Source: an uncultured Flammeovirgaceae bacterium (GTDB lineage: Bacteria > Bacteroidota > Bacteroidia > Cytophagales > Cyclobacteriaceae). Taken from it: DNA of 7,104 nt. This document shows, one piece after another, positions 1 to 6,886 of the stretch. The translations under genes and the position numbers were made by a program. The stretch's first letter is position 1. The number at the start of each line of letters is the position of its first letter. Where the stretch lies: positions 1 to 7,104 of the forward strand of contig CAKZPJ010000761.1 of assembly GCA_937138955.1 (NCBI GenBank), written 5' to 3'. A model generated the notes under the pieces. It was given only the letters and a program-made list of their open reading frames with translations, was not told where the DNA came from and did no database searches.

Positions 1-204
1 AGTTTAATAACCCGTTCCTACCGATAATTCCGTCCCTTTATGTAGAGGGACCCAATAATCCAAGTAGAAAACTTAGGTTCGCGAGAAAAGAACGTTAGTC
101 GCTGACGATTAGTAGTAGGTTTGTTGTTCATGCGTGAGGGCAGTTCAGGCTAGTTATTATCTAGATAAACGCTACAACAATCTTGCTATTGTAAAAATTG
201 CTAA
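1..204. other. Region downstream of xseB, no supported gene
   Basis: I see no recognisable gene, tRNA or canonical terminator here. Three weak structures are present. A hairpin with arms GTCCCT (32-37) and AGGGAC (46-51) is extendable by one G-T and one A-T pair, but no T run follows it on either strand. A 12-bp perfect palindrome, TTATCTAGATAA, lies at 157-168. An ATG-initiated minus-strand frame of 37 codons (131 down to 18) resembles nothing I know. The xseB transcript may end by a weak or rho-dependent signal here or continue past the left edge. Confidence 0.5.
32..51. repeat. Short GC-rich hairpin past xseB
   Basis: The arms GTCCCT (32-37) and AGGGAC (46-51) are perfect complements, and one G-T and one A-T pair extend the stem to 8 pairs with a 4-nt loop. 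It lies about 150 nt after the xseB stop in the direction of transcription. No U-tract follows on either strand, so it is not a standard intrinsic terminator. It could stabilise a 3' end or be chance. Confidence 0.4.
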
Positions 205-411
205 TTAACCCTCATCAAAAGCTTGATTGAGGCTTTCTTCAGTTGACCGGAGTCGGTTCTTACAAAATTGCACCAACTCAAGCGCGTATTTCACCTTCTC
301 TGACAAAGTATCTATATCAAGTTCCTGGTTTTCTACAGCATCAACAATTTCTTGCAACTCTTGCATAGCAACTTGGTAACTCTTAGGAGTCGCTGATTTC
401 TTTTTCGGCAT
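205..411 (-). CDS. xseB: Exodeoxyribonuclease VII small subunit
   Basis: The product has 68 aa, within the usual size for XseB. It is the non-catalytic partner that binds the helical region of XseA and is required for an active exonuclease VII complex in the cytoplasm. The family pattern is clear: YQVAMQELQEIVDAVENQEL near residues 12-31, then IDTLSEKVKYALELVQFCKN and a final LRSTEESLNQAF. The whole protein is predicted to be a helical hairpin after a basic N-terminus (PKKKSATPKS). The start ATG at 409-411 lies inside the 3' end of xseA, a 29-nt overlap in a different frame that suggests translational coupling. No Shine-Dalgarno sequence is evident; the leader is AT-rich. It is the last recognisable gene on the left side of the window. 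Confidence 0.95.
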   Translation of the reverse strand: MPKKKSATPKSYQVAMQELQEIVDAVENQELDIDTLSEKVKYALELVQFCKNRLRSTEESLNQAFDEG

Positions 412-1735
412 TTTCTGATTGGATCACTTTTTCTAAACTACTAAGATAAACTGCCTGATGCGTTCTGGTAGTTAATTCACTACCTTTCTTTAATTGACTG
501 ACAGATTGAATTGGAACACCATTGACATAAGTAACGCTGAATCCCCTTCCTAAGATCGCATCTGGATGAAGTAAGTTCATCAGCTTTTCAGTGGCCTCTA
601 ACGCACTATGCTGGGTTTGTAAAGTATTATGAGTGCCTTGCTCTAGCCGGTCACTTAGCTGACTTACCTGCTCTAACTGACGGGTGAGTAAAGAATATGA
701 GTTTCTTTTTAGCACGTCATTGATTCGATCTAGCAGATGTGTTTGATTGAGCAGGCGAGATACAACTGAAAGTCTAAGTATAGACGCTATTCTTTCCAGA
801 CGATGGTCTTGCTCAACTAATGTGCTTTCGGCCAATTGAGCCAGCGCACGAACTTGCTCATCCAGCTTTGCCTCAAAAGCATAAAGCTGCTCAATGAGAA
901 ATTCGGCTACGGCGGTAGGAGTCTTTTTACGGGTATGAGCAACCAAGTCAATAACCGTTTCATCTCGCTCGTGCCCAATTCCGGTGATTACTGGTATGGG
1001 AAACTGAGCTACGTGGGCAGCTAGATCGTAGCTATCAAAACAGTCTAGATCCACTTGAGCTCCTCCTCCCCGTATAATAATTACACAATCGTAGCTATTA
1101 TTAGATTTATTCTGCTCAACTAGACCAAAAATACGATGAAGCGCTTGAATAATACTTTCAGCTGCCTCGTTCCCTTGCATCTTCGCTTTAAATAGGTCAG
1201 CAGTAAATCCGTAGCCAAACCGATTCTCCTGAAGTTGATCCATAAAGTCGCCTAATCCAGCCGCAGTAGGCGAGCTGATAACGGCTAGCTTTTGAGGAGT
1301 TTCAGTAAGAACTAGTCCTTGGTTCATATCAAATACTCCGTCCTCCGTCAGCTGGTTGATAACTTCCTGTCGCTTCAGTGCCCGCTCACCCAATGTATAC
1401 TGAGCGTCAATATCTTTTACGTTCAAGCTAAGTCCGTACAGATGATGAAAACTAACTTCCACCTGTGCTAAAATCTTCAATCCTGGCCGAAGTGCTTCCC
1501 CAGTAATAGACTCAAACCACCCCCCTAGCCCTCGGAAAGTATTACACCATATAGTCGCCCGGATTTTTGCATACAGATAGTTATCGTTCTTTTCTACTAA
1601 ATCTAAGTAGCAATGCCCGTTCTGACCAACCCGCATCTCACCAATCTCAGCCACCACCCAATACTTTGGCTCTAGCTCAGCTGATAAAGCTGCCTTAATC
1701 TTTTGATTTAATTCATACAAGCTAAAATACTGCAT
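383..1735 (-). CDS. xseA: Exodeoxyribonuclease VII large subunit
   Basis: The product has 450 aa. It is the catalytic subunit of exonuclease VII, which degrades single-stranded DNA from both ends to short oligonucleotides without needing a divalent metal, in a complex with several XseB subunits. An N-terminal OB-fold covers about residues 1-110 (VVAEIGEM, then GHCYLDLVEK). The catalytic core covers about 120-285: AVISSPTAAGLGDF at 151-164, IRGGGAQVDLDCF at 221-233, then GIGHERDETVIDL at 252-264 and KTPTAVAEFL at 271-280. A long helical, coiled-coil region fills 285-390. The C-terminal motif HPDAILGRGFSVT (390-402) is typical of the family. The RGGG and GHERD blocks are intact, so the enzyme should be active. 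The ATG is favoured because the family N-terminus begins directly with FSLYELNQKIK. It follows the adenosyltransferase gene by 28 bp, and its last 29 nt overlap the start of xseB in another frame. Confidence 0.97.
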   Translation of the reverse strand: MQYFSLYELNQKIKAALSAELEPKYWVVAEIGEMRVGQNGHCYLDLVEKNDNYLYAKIRATIWCNTFRGLGGWFESITGEALRPGLKILAQVEVSFHHLYGLSLNVKDIDAQYTLGERALKRQEVINQLTEDGVFDMNQGLVLTETPQKLAVISSPTAAGLGDFMDQLQENRFGYGFTADLFKAKMQGNEAAESIIQALHRIFGLVEQNKSNNSYDCVIIIRGGGAQVDLDCFDSYDLAAHVAQFPIPVITGIGHERDETVIDLVAHTRKKTPTAVAEFLIEQLYAFEAKLDEQVRALAQLAESTLVEQDHRLERIASILRLSVVSRLLNQTHLLDRINDVLKRNSYSLLTRQLEQVSQLSDRLEQGTHNTLQTQHSALEATEKLMNLLHPDAILGRGFSVTYVNGVPIQSVSQLKKGSELTTRTHQAVYLSSLEKVIQSENAEKEISDS

Positions 1736-1763
1736 ATCAACAAAATACGATTACAGATTTACA

Positions 1764-2309
1764 TTAAGTTTTATTTGGTTTCCAGGGAATTTCCTCTACT
1801 TCTAATTCTTTGCCAAGATATCTAGCTAGCACAAATAAGTAATCAGAAAGGCGATTTAGAAAAGTGATTAATTTAGGGTCTGCCGAGTCATTTTCGGATA
1901 GCCGGACTACACAGCGTTCAGCTCGTCGGCAAACGCAGCGAGCGACATGAGCCTGAGACACTACTGGATGTCCACCCGGTAAGATAAAGAATCGCATCTG
2001 CAAAAGTTCACTATCCATTTGATCAATCTCTTGCTCAAGCCACAAGGTATTGTCCGTAGACAATTCTGGAACTCCTTTCTGACCAGGTTCACTAGCCATA
2101 ATGGCTCCCACCACGAACAGATTGTCCTGTATCCACTGAAATTTATCCTGGCGAGAAGAGTTAACTGATTGATCTCGTAGTAGCCCAATTTGAGCATTTA
2201 ACTCATCTACGGTACCAATGGCTTCTATCCGCAAATCGGCCTTAGATACCCGACTTCCTCCGTACAATGAAGTTTCTCCTTTATCCCCGGTTTTAGTGTA
2301 TATTTTCAT
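1764..2309 (-). CDS. pduO: PduO-type corrinoid (cob(I)alamin) adenosyltransferase
   Basis: This 181-aa cytoplasmic enzyme transfers the adenosyl group of ATP to cob(I)alamin to form adenosylcobalamin, the cofactor of methylmalonyl-CoA mutase and similar enzymes. The family signatures are clear. Residues 5-19 hold the ATP-binding TKTGDKGETSLYGGS, and residues 31-42 hold IGTVDELNAQIG. Residues 108-131 hold FILPGGHPVVSQAHVAR and the CRRAER motif with its conserved Arg and Glu residues. Residues 151-163 hold LNRLSDYLFVLAR. The length is typical of a stand-alone member of the homotrimeric PduO/MMAB family. There is no extra domain of the kind found in longer PduO proteins. The ATG places the ATP-binding motif at the very N-terminus, as expected. 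The gene sits 55 bp after the large membrane-TPR gene and 28 bp before xseA, with no terminator on either side, so co-transcription is likely. No other cobalamin gene is in the window, so salvage versus de novo use cannot be judged. The symbol is the family name; some annotations use cobO or yvqK. Confidence 0.95.
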   Translation of the reverse strand: MKIYTKTGDKGETSLYGGSRVSKADLRIEAIGTVDELNAQIGLLRDQSVNSSRQDKFQWIQDNLFVVGAIMASEPGQKGVPELSTDNTLWLEQEIDQMDSELLQMRFFILPGGHPVVSQAHVARCVCRRAERCVVRLSENDSADPKLITFLNRLSDYLFVLARYLGKELEVEEIPWKPNKT

Positions 2310-2364
2310 GAATTAATCGGTAGGTTAGATAAATAAACAGCGTGTCAAGTTGTCGGAAATAGTA

Positions 2365-5300
2365 CTAAAAAGCAACCGACTGCTCATCTTTAACCTGCTG
2401 GTAGCGTTGCATGAACTGTTGGTACTGCTGAGTATTGGATAGCTGCTCTAAATCGGCTAAGCTTTCTTCCGCATAGTTCTCTAAGCCAACCCGAACTGCC
2501 GACAAGATATATTCCTCTAAAAGCGTAGCCGAATACGGATTCGTCTGAATTGCGTCTAAAAAATATTGATAGACTACATCTGGCTGATCAGCGTAAAAGT
2601 AGTGCAAAGCCCCAATTAGTCCTGGCTCAAAAAACGGATTACCTAACAGGGAAGAGAAAAGTTGGTGAGCTACATTATCATCGCCTAATGATTGAGCTAG
2701 TAATGCTTGCCAATACTGCTTTTGATACTGCTGTTGCTTAGTGAGTGGCACCAGCATATCAATACGGTTTTTCCAATTGGCAACATTTTCATCAGTAATT
2801 ATGGCTAGTGCCCAAGCCCACTCCAGATAAATGGTTCCTTGGTAATTTAGCGATGACTCATTCGCCCGTAAACTCTGAATGACGGGAGCGAGTATTTCCT
2901 GGTAAGTATTTCGGTCTCTGAGCAGTATGTCGTAGGCCGCAACGGTAGCATAACTTAAGTCCTCAAACGATTCAAATGCTAACTGTATTTGATCTTCCGC
3001 TAACTCTTGCCCCCGGTAACGAATCCACTGATATCGCTCAATGTCATTTTCTATCTGGTTAAATGGTGTTGATAGAACCTGCAGTTGTTGGTTCGCCATG
3101 GCCCAAAACGCCGACTGAGTAGAATCATTAAGTACATCCTGCCAAGCTCGCTGAGCTACCCTCAAAGAAACATCAGGAGCGGGAAGTGATTCAGTGAGAC
3201 TAACCGCAAATTTGAGTCGAGCATCCTGATAATTTTGTTCTGCCAACTGGGCAAAATATTTGGTTGCCACCCGAGGAGTTCTCTGCTCTAATGCCCATAA
3301 CCCCATAATATCCAGATAATAGTTGCGCTTAAAGACGTTTACTGATTGTAAACGGTCAAGTTTTCGGAGAGCGTCCACTACTTTATTTTGCTGATACTGA
3401 GCAACTGCTAGAGATAAAATTAATTCTTCAGTATACGGAAAATTTTCGGCTAAATCGCTTAAGATTTGTACATCGTGGAGTAGCGCGGTATCTACCGTAG
3501 TGGTTTGCAGTAAATAATTTTTTAGTTGAGCAAAGGATGAAGCATCAAGTACTGAGTCAGCGGGTAGTTCCGGGATAGCTGAAGAGTTAATTGAGTCTGA
3601 GGGTGACTGCCCTTGCAGCAATAAACGGTTAATACGAGTAGGAGGATAATCCTGATCCGTGACAAATTCTATCAGTAGAGAATCAGTAGAAACGTCTAAC
3701 TGAGATCTCTGTTGACCAATTAGCCCCAAAGTATTGGATTCAGCGGCTAGCTGAGTGGTTACATTATTTGAGGCTTTATCTAACCAAAACAGCGCAGAGT
3801 CTAACACATCGGTTCTTCCGTATAACATCGCTAGGTTATTTTCCAAATAAGCGTTACCTGGGAAAATAGCGACACCTTCTTTCAGGGTAAATAGCGCATC
3901 AAAATACTGGTTTGTATTTGCGTAGGCAGCCCCTGAGTTTGCGTAGGCAAGTGGACTAGGCTTTTTTTGTAATGCTTCTTGAAAATAGTAGGCATTAAGT
4001 ACCGGATCATCTTGCTGTCGAGCTAGCGCCCCTAATGAATAATTAGCCCGATGATTATTGTTAGCGTACTGATCGCTGAGCTTATAAAATTGCTCCGCTA
4101 CAAAAAGATCTTCTTTCATCCAATGAAGATCCCCAATTCCGATATTGTATCCCGATATTAATTGAGCGTATGAGAAAAAGCCGCCCCGAGCAAAAAATGC
4201 CACAGTTACGATCGTTCCCATGATTAGAACCGTACCGTAAGGAAAATTTATTGGTTGGTACACAATTGAATGTACTCGTTGATTTTCAAGTAGCGGCTGG
4301 ATAAAATTCGCAATTAAATAGATTAAGAAAACCGAACTATAACCGATCTGGGTATAAACAATAGCATCTTCCAGGCTCTCAAGTAGCGGATCATTACCCT
4401 GCCAAGAAAGAAACGCGACAGTAGCCAGCGTGACAACAGCTAATATTAAATAGAAAAACCCGCCCAACGGCGCGAATGGAAATAAGAACTTATACTGAAC
4501 TTCCCGATCTTTAAACCCCCATATACCAATAATACCTAAGATGGCCAATAGCCAAAAAGCATCAATGTAGATAATATCCCAATCGATTGTTCCAATATTC
4601 TTCAGTAGTAAAAGCGTGAGATTTAGTAAATAGATGGTTGAAAGCACGAAGATATGTAACAGGCTATTGGAGCTTTGCGGGGTATTATTTTGTGTGGTAA
4701 GCTTAACTACAAAACTAATAATTTCGTGACCAACTAGAATAATAAATAAAATGCTAAGGATAATGGGCACCCACAAACTATGATAAGCTAACGTCAGGAA
4801 TGGATTAGAAACCTTAGCAAAAAACTCTATTAATAATCCGAACGAAACGGTCGCCCCAGCGAAAGTAGCCAGCCGGACCAATAGACCAACGTGCGGGTTT
4901 ACCAATTGAAAGTAGGCAGTGGGAACTAAAAACAAACCGAAGGCTACCATTACTCCGAATTTCTGAGTTTGACCAAACCAAAGTAGTTGTTCAAACTGAA
5001 ACAGTAGTATGAGACCTAGCAATATTAGCACTCCCACGTAGTACCAGAACCTATCCAGTGCAGAAAAAATAGTAAGCAAAATAATCCAGCTCAGCGCGAC
5101 TATTCCTAGTAATATATAAGCTCCGGTTGATGAATGATGTATAATACTGCCTATGAAGGTTTCTAGTACTATACTATAGTTAAGATCATATGAGAAGGAA
5201 AATAACCCTACTGAAATTGGGTTTTGGACAACGGGTACTTCTTTTAGTTCAGATATTCGTTCCCAGGAAACCAAATTAAGTATTCCTTGGGGATAATGAA

Positions 5301-5400
5301 TAACAAATGCGCCCACTGCTAGTAAGAATACTGCTAAAAGGAATAAATACATGTTTCGGCTGGTGGGGTGCCAATTCTGCCAAAACTTTAAGTCATTCAT
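2365..5400 (-). CDS. Uncharacterised polytopic membrane protein with periplasmic TPR solenoid
   Basis: The product has 1011 aa. I do not recognise a named family. The N-terminal ~405 residues carry about 11 hydrophobic segments, near 17-36, 94-113, 117-136, 149-168, 171-194, 207-232, 247-266, 279-296, 308-332, 352-370 and 386-404. Loops with basic residues (N-terminus, around 117, 233-246, 297-304, 372-378) alternate with acidic loops (37-90, 333-350), so the positive-inside rule suggests N-terminus in and C-terminus out. Residues ~425-550 contain recognisable TPRs, such as ANYSLGALARQQDDPVLNAY and the AYANSGAAYANTNQYFDALF pattern near 485-504. A Ser/Asp-rich stretch (about 565-625) precedes a second helical-repeat block (625-1005) without clear consensus TPRs. 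The whole solenoid would then lie in the periplasm. Polytopic-plus-TPR layouts occur in some GT-C glycosyltransferases, but no catalytic loop motif is evident, so that stays speculation. It is the first gene after a terminator, and the adenosyltransferase gene follows after 55 bp. The start ATG precedes a short charged N-terminus and TM1. Confidence 0.88.
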   Translation of the reverse strand: MNDLKFWQNWHPTSRNMYLFLLAVFLLAVGAFVIHYPQGILNLVSWERISELKEVPVVQNPISVGLFSFSYDLNYSIVLETFIGSIIHHSSTGAYILLGIVALSWIILLTIFSALDRFWYYVGVLILLGLILLFQFEQLLWFGQTQKFGVMVAFGLFLVPTAYFQLVNPHVGLLVRLATFAGATVSFGLLIEFFAKVSNPFLTLAYHSLWVPIILSILFIILVGHEIISFVVKLTTQNNTPQSSNSLLHIFVLSTIYLLNLTLLLLKNIGTIDWDIIYIDAFWLLAILGIIGIWGFKDREVQYKFLFPFAPLGGFFYLILAVVTLATVAFLSWQGNDPLLESLEDAIVYTQIGYSSVFLIYLIANFIQPLLENQRVHSIVYQPINFPYGTVLIMGTIVTVAFFARGGFFSYAQLISGYNIGIGDLHWMKEDLFVAEQFYKLSDQYANNNHRANYSLGALARQQDDPVLNAYYFQEALQKKPSPLAYANSGAAYANTNQYFDALFTLKEGVAIFPGNAYLENNLAMLYGRTDVLDSALFWLDKASNNVTTQLAAESNTLGLIGQQRSQLDVSTDSLLIEFVTDQDYPPTRINRLLLQGQSPSDSINSSAIPELPADSVLDASSFAQLKNYLLQTTTVDTALLHDVQILSDLAENFPYTEELILSLAVAQYQQNKVVDALRKLDRLQSVNVFKRNYYLDIMGLWALEQRTPRVATKYFAQLAEQNYQDARLKFAVSLTESLPAPDVSLRVAQRAWQDVLNDSTQSAFWAMANQQLQVLSTPFNQIENDIERYQWIRYRGQELAEDQIQLAFESFEDLSYATVAAYDILLRDRNTYQEILAPVIQSLRANESSLNYQGTIYLEWAWALAIITDENVANWKNRIDMLVPLTKQQQYQKQYWQALLAQSLGDDNVAHQLFSSLLGNPFFEPGLIGALHYFYADQPDVVYQYFLDAIQTNPYSATLLEEYILSAVRVGLENYAEESLADLEQLSNTQQYQQFMQRYQQVKDEQSVAF

Positions 5401-5468
5401 ACCTTATTTATTTTGCTTAAATCTGCATTTTTTTTATTCATTTAGATACCCTATGTATGGTAATACGT

Positions 5469-5476
5469 CAAATTTA
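5469..5476 (-). promoter_or_regulatory. Candidate Bacteroidota -7 promoter box
   Basis: Read on the minus strand this is TAAATTTG, a full match to the TAnnTTTG -7 consensus described for Bacteroidota housekeeping sigma factors. It would give a 5' leader of roughly 60 nt before the ATG of the 1011-aa gene. No TTTG element is visible at the expected -33 position, so the call rests on one short motif in AT-rich DNA and is weak. Confidence 0.3.
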
Positions 5477-5502
5477 ATTAAAGCAATTGCTGATAAGGCT
5501 TT

Positions 5503-5533
5503 ATACATATAGATGTATCAATATAGGATACAT
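5503..5533. repeat. Overlapping inverted repeats sharing a central arm
   Basis: The hexamer ATACAT at 5503-5508 pairs with ATGTAT at 5513-5518 across a 4-nt spacer. The same central arm, as ATGTATC at 5513-5519, can instead pair with GATACAT at 5527-5533 across a 7-nt spacer. The two hairpins are mutually exclusive. One more ATGTAT lies at 5453-5458. They could be protein-binding half-sites or alternative RNA structures. The DNA is AT-rich and short palindromes arise readily by chance, so only the sequence pattern itself is certain. Confidence 0.5.
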
Positions 5534-5645
5534 TTTACTTTACTATTCATACGATAAGTTTCGCTGTTTATTCTGCATTCTAAAATTCTCAAACGACTAT
5601 TTCCGTATCATTAAAATAGCTTCTAAAGAATTATTATTCTACCTC

Positions 5646-5680
5646 AAAAAAAGGGAAGAAGTATAGAACTCCTTCCCTTT
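5646..5680 (-). terminator. Intrinsic terminator after the gyrA-TPR unit
   Basis: Perfect 9-bp arms (5650-5658 and 5672-5680, AAAGGGAAG against CTTCCCTTT) form a stem. Past one A-C mismatch, three more pairs extend it and leave a 5-nt loop. Read on the minus strand the stem is followed by a run of seven T (complement of the A run 5646-5652), three of which also belong to the stem. It starts 27 nt after the stop codon of the secreted TPR gene, so it most likely ends the gyrA-TPR transcript. On the plus strand the hairpin is followed by CCTTTAAAAA rather than a T run, so it is unlikely to work in that direction. Confidence 0.85.
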
Positions 5681-5707
5681 CCTTTAAAAACTTATATTAA
5701 TAGAAAG

Positions 5708-6847
5708 CTACATACTCTCAAGCTTACTATTGATTTCTTCCGCTTTATCAGTCATCTCCAATCGCTGGTAAACAGTAGCTAGCGTTTCTAATACTTTTTG
5801 ATTGTCTGGCTGTAAAGATTGAGATGTTTCCAAGTAAGGTAACGCTTTCTCAAAGTAACTCTTTGCTTCAGCTTCAATAGCCTCCCCCTTTTCCTGGTAT
5901 TCTTTCAAGTCCATATCGTTAGCTTCGGCTAAAATGTCAGCTGCTTCATTGTAATAAAAGGCTGCTAAGTTAAAATTAGCATCGAAGTACTTTGGATCTT
6001 TCTCAATTGCTTTCTTGTAGCTACCGATAGCTTGATCGCTATCATCCATTTGTTCGTACAAATAGCCTTGATTATAATAAAGCATGGGATTATCAGGTTC
6101 AGCATCAATAGCTCTGGCTAGTTTCTGCTCGGCTTCGTCGTACATCTCTTTGTTAATAAGCATCGTGATTTCCCGTTTCAAAAAATCGGGATCCTCAGGA
6201 AATACATCTTGTGCTTTACGCAAATACTCGAGGGCCTTTTCTTCATCTTTATTTTCTACAAGATAGATATAGATCAAGCTATTATAAAAATCTTTGCTCA
6301 TATAATCTAGCGAGTCTACTAAGTGGGCATAGTTCTCGGCAGCCACTGACATATCGCCTGCTTGTTGAGCTGAAATTCCGCCGTAGATATACGCCGTAGT
6401 ATCGTCAGGCATCGCCATTTTTGCAACATCAAATAATTTTATAGCTTCATCATAACTTTGTGCAGAGTATAAAGTCGCTCCATTATTAACGGCATTGGCC
6501 CATACTTGCTGAACCTGCTGATCAGCCTGCACGGCATACAGTGAGTTTTCTTTCTCAAACTCTTTCACTTTACGATAAGCCATAAGTGCTTTCTCGTAAG
6601 GTTTATCAACTTGTACAGATTTGGTAGAGTCGGTAGCAATCGCTAAGTAAATATCACCGTAGGTATACCAGGTTTTACCATCATCTTTAGTTTTTTCGTC
6701 GTTGATTGCCGGGTCAATATACTGCTTGGCTTCAGCTAGTTCTCCTTTCTGGAGAGAAGATTGAGCTTTACGAACATTTTTCGCTTGCCCAAAAGTTAGT
6801 ATAGGCAAAGCAATTAATGCCACGAGTAGTAATTGCAATTGTTTCAT
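5708..6847 (-). CDS. Secreted tetratricopeptide-repeat protein (gyrA-linked)
   Basis: The product has 379 aa. Residues 1-20 look like a Sec signal peptide: Lys near the N-terminus, a Leu/Ala/Ile-rich core, and a likely signal peptidase I site after TFG with Gln at +1, a common Bacteroidota pattern. There is no lipobox Cys, so a soluble periplasmic location is inferred. Most of the mature protein is TPR-like helical repeats, at roughly residues 115-148, 150-183, 186-220, 221-254, 255-288 and 330-379. The repeat at 255-288 is close to consensus, with YYNQGYLYEQ, then DQAIGSYKKAIEKDP. Residues 300-330 form an acidic, Glu/Ala-rich insertion that interrupts the repeats and may be a longer helix pair. 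TPR proteins are protein-binding scaffolds; no catalytic motif is visible, so the specific role is unknown. It lies 39 bp downstream of gyrA and is probably co-transcribed with it. A strong terminator follows 27 nt after its TAG stop. The start ATG is chosen because the signal peptide begins directly there. Confidence 0.9.
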   Translation of the reverse strand: MKQLQLLLVALIALPILTFGQAKNVRKAQSSLQKGELAEAKQYIDPAINDEKTKDDGKTWYTYGDIYLAIATDSTKSVQVDKPYEKALMAYRKVKEFEKENSLYAVQADQQVQQVWANAVNNGATLYSAQSYDEAIKLFDVAKMAMPDDTTAYIYGGISAQQAGDMSVAAENYAHLVDSLDYMSKDFYNSLIYIYLVENKDEEKALEYLRKAQDVFPEDPDFLKREITMLINKEMYDEAEQKLARAIDAEPDNPMLYYNQGYLYEQMDDSDQAIGSYKKAIEKDPKYFDANFNLAAFYYNEAADILAEANDMDLKEYQEKGEAIEAEAKSYFEKALPYLETSQSLQPDNQKVLETLATVYQRLEMTDKAEEINSKLESM

Positions 6848-6886
6848 GATACGTAGTAAAATTAAAATAAGAAAAAGTTTAATTGG

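Larger units (their letters stand above)
5401..5645. other. AT-rich intergenic region upstream of the 1011-aa gene
   Basis: This stretch of about 245 bp lies between the terminator of the upstream unit and the ATG of the large membrane-TPR gene. I see no credible ORF, tRNA or conserved RNA in it. It is strongly AT-rich and holds the ATGTAT/ATACAT repeat cluster and one weak promoter-like box, listed separately. Because the preceding unit is terminated, the promoter for the 1011-aa gene and the genes behind it is expected here (inference). Confidence 0.7.

Noticed and set aside
17..30. Near match between CCTACCGATAATTC here and CCTACCGATTAATTC just before the adenosyltransferase start (minus strand, 2309-2323)
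   Set aside because: The two differ by an indel, are short, and the similarity does not extend on either side, so a chance match is the simplest reading.
116..123. TAGGTTTG on the plus strand, a match to the Bacteroidota -7 box
   Set aside because: No -33 TTTG at the right distance, and it would transcribe only antisense into xseB; an 8-mer with two free positions is expected by chance.
157..168. 12-bp palindrome TTATCTAGATAA
   Set aside because: AT-rich, isolated and not next to a start codon or promoter; no loop or T-tract to make it a terminator. Reported only as a detail of the region.
836..1024. 62-codon plus-strand open frame inside xseA
   Set aside because: It is a shadow of the well-supported xseA coding frame; the product has no family character.
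1961..2197. 78-codon minus-strand frame inside the adenosyltransferase gene
   Set aside because: It overlaps the conserved PduO-family frame, which carries all the motifs; this one has none.
2310..2364. 55-bp gap between the 1011-aa gene and the adenosyltransferase gene, considered as a terminator, promoter or cobalamin riboswitch site
   Set aside because: No stem with a T run and no -7 box, and it is far too short for a cobalamin riboswitch.
2550..2741. 63-codon plus-strand frame opposite the 1011-aa gene
   Set aside because: Antisense shadow with no recognisable protein features.
6084..6399. Two overlapping plus-strand frames opposite the secreted TPR gene
   Set aside because: Ser/Leu-rich products are typical antisense shadows of a Glu/Ala-rich TPR gene.
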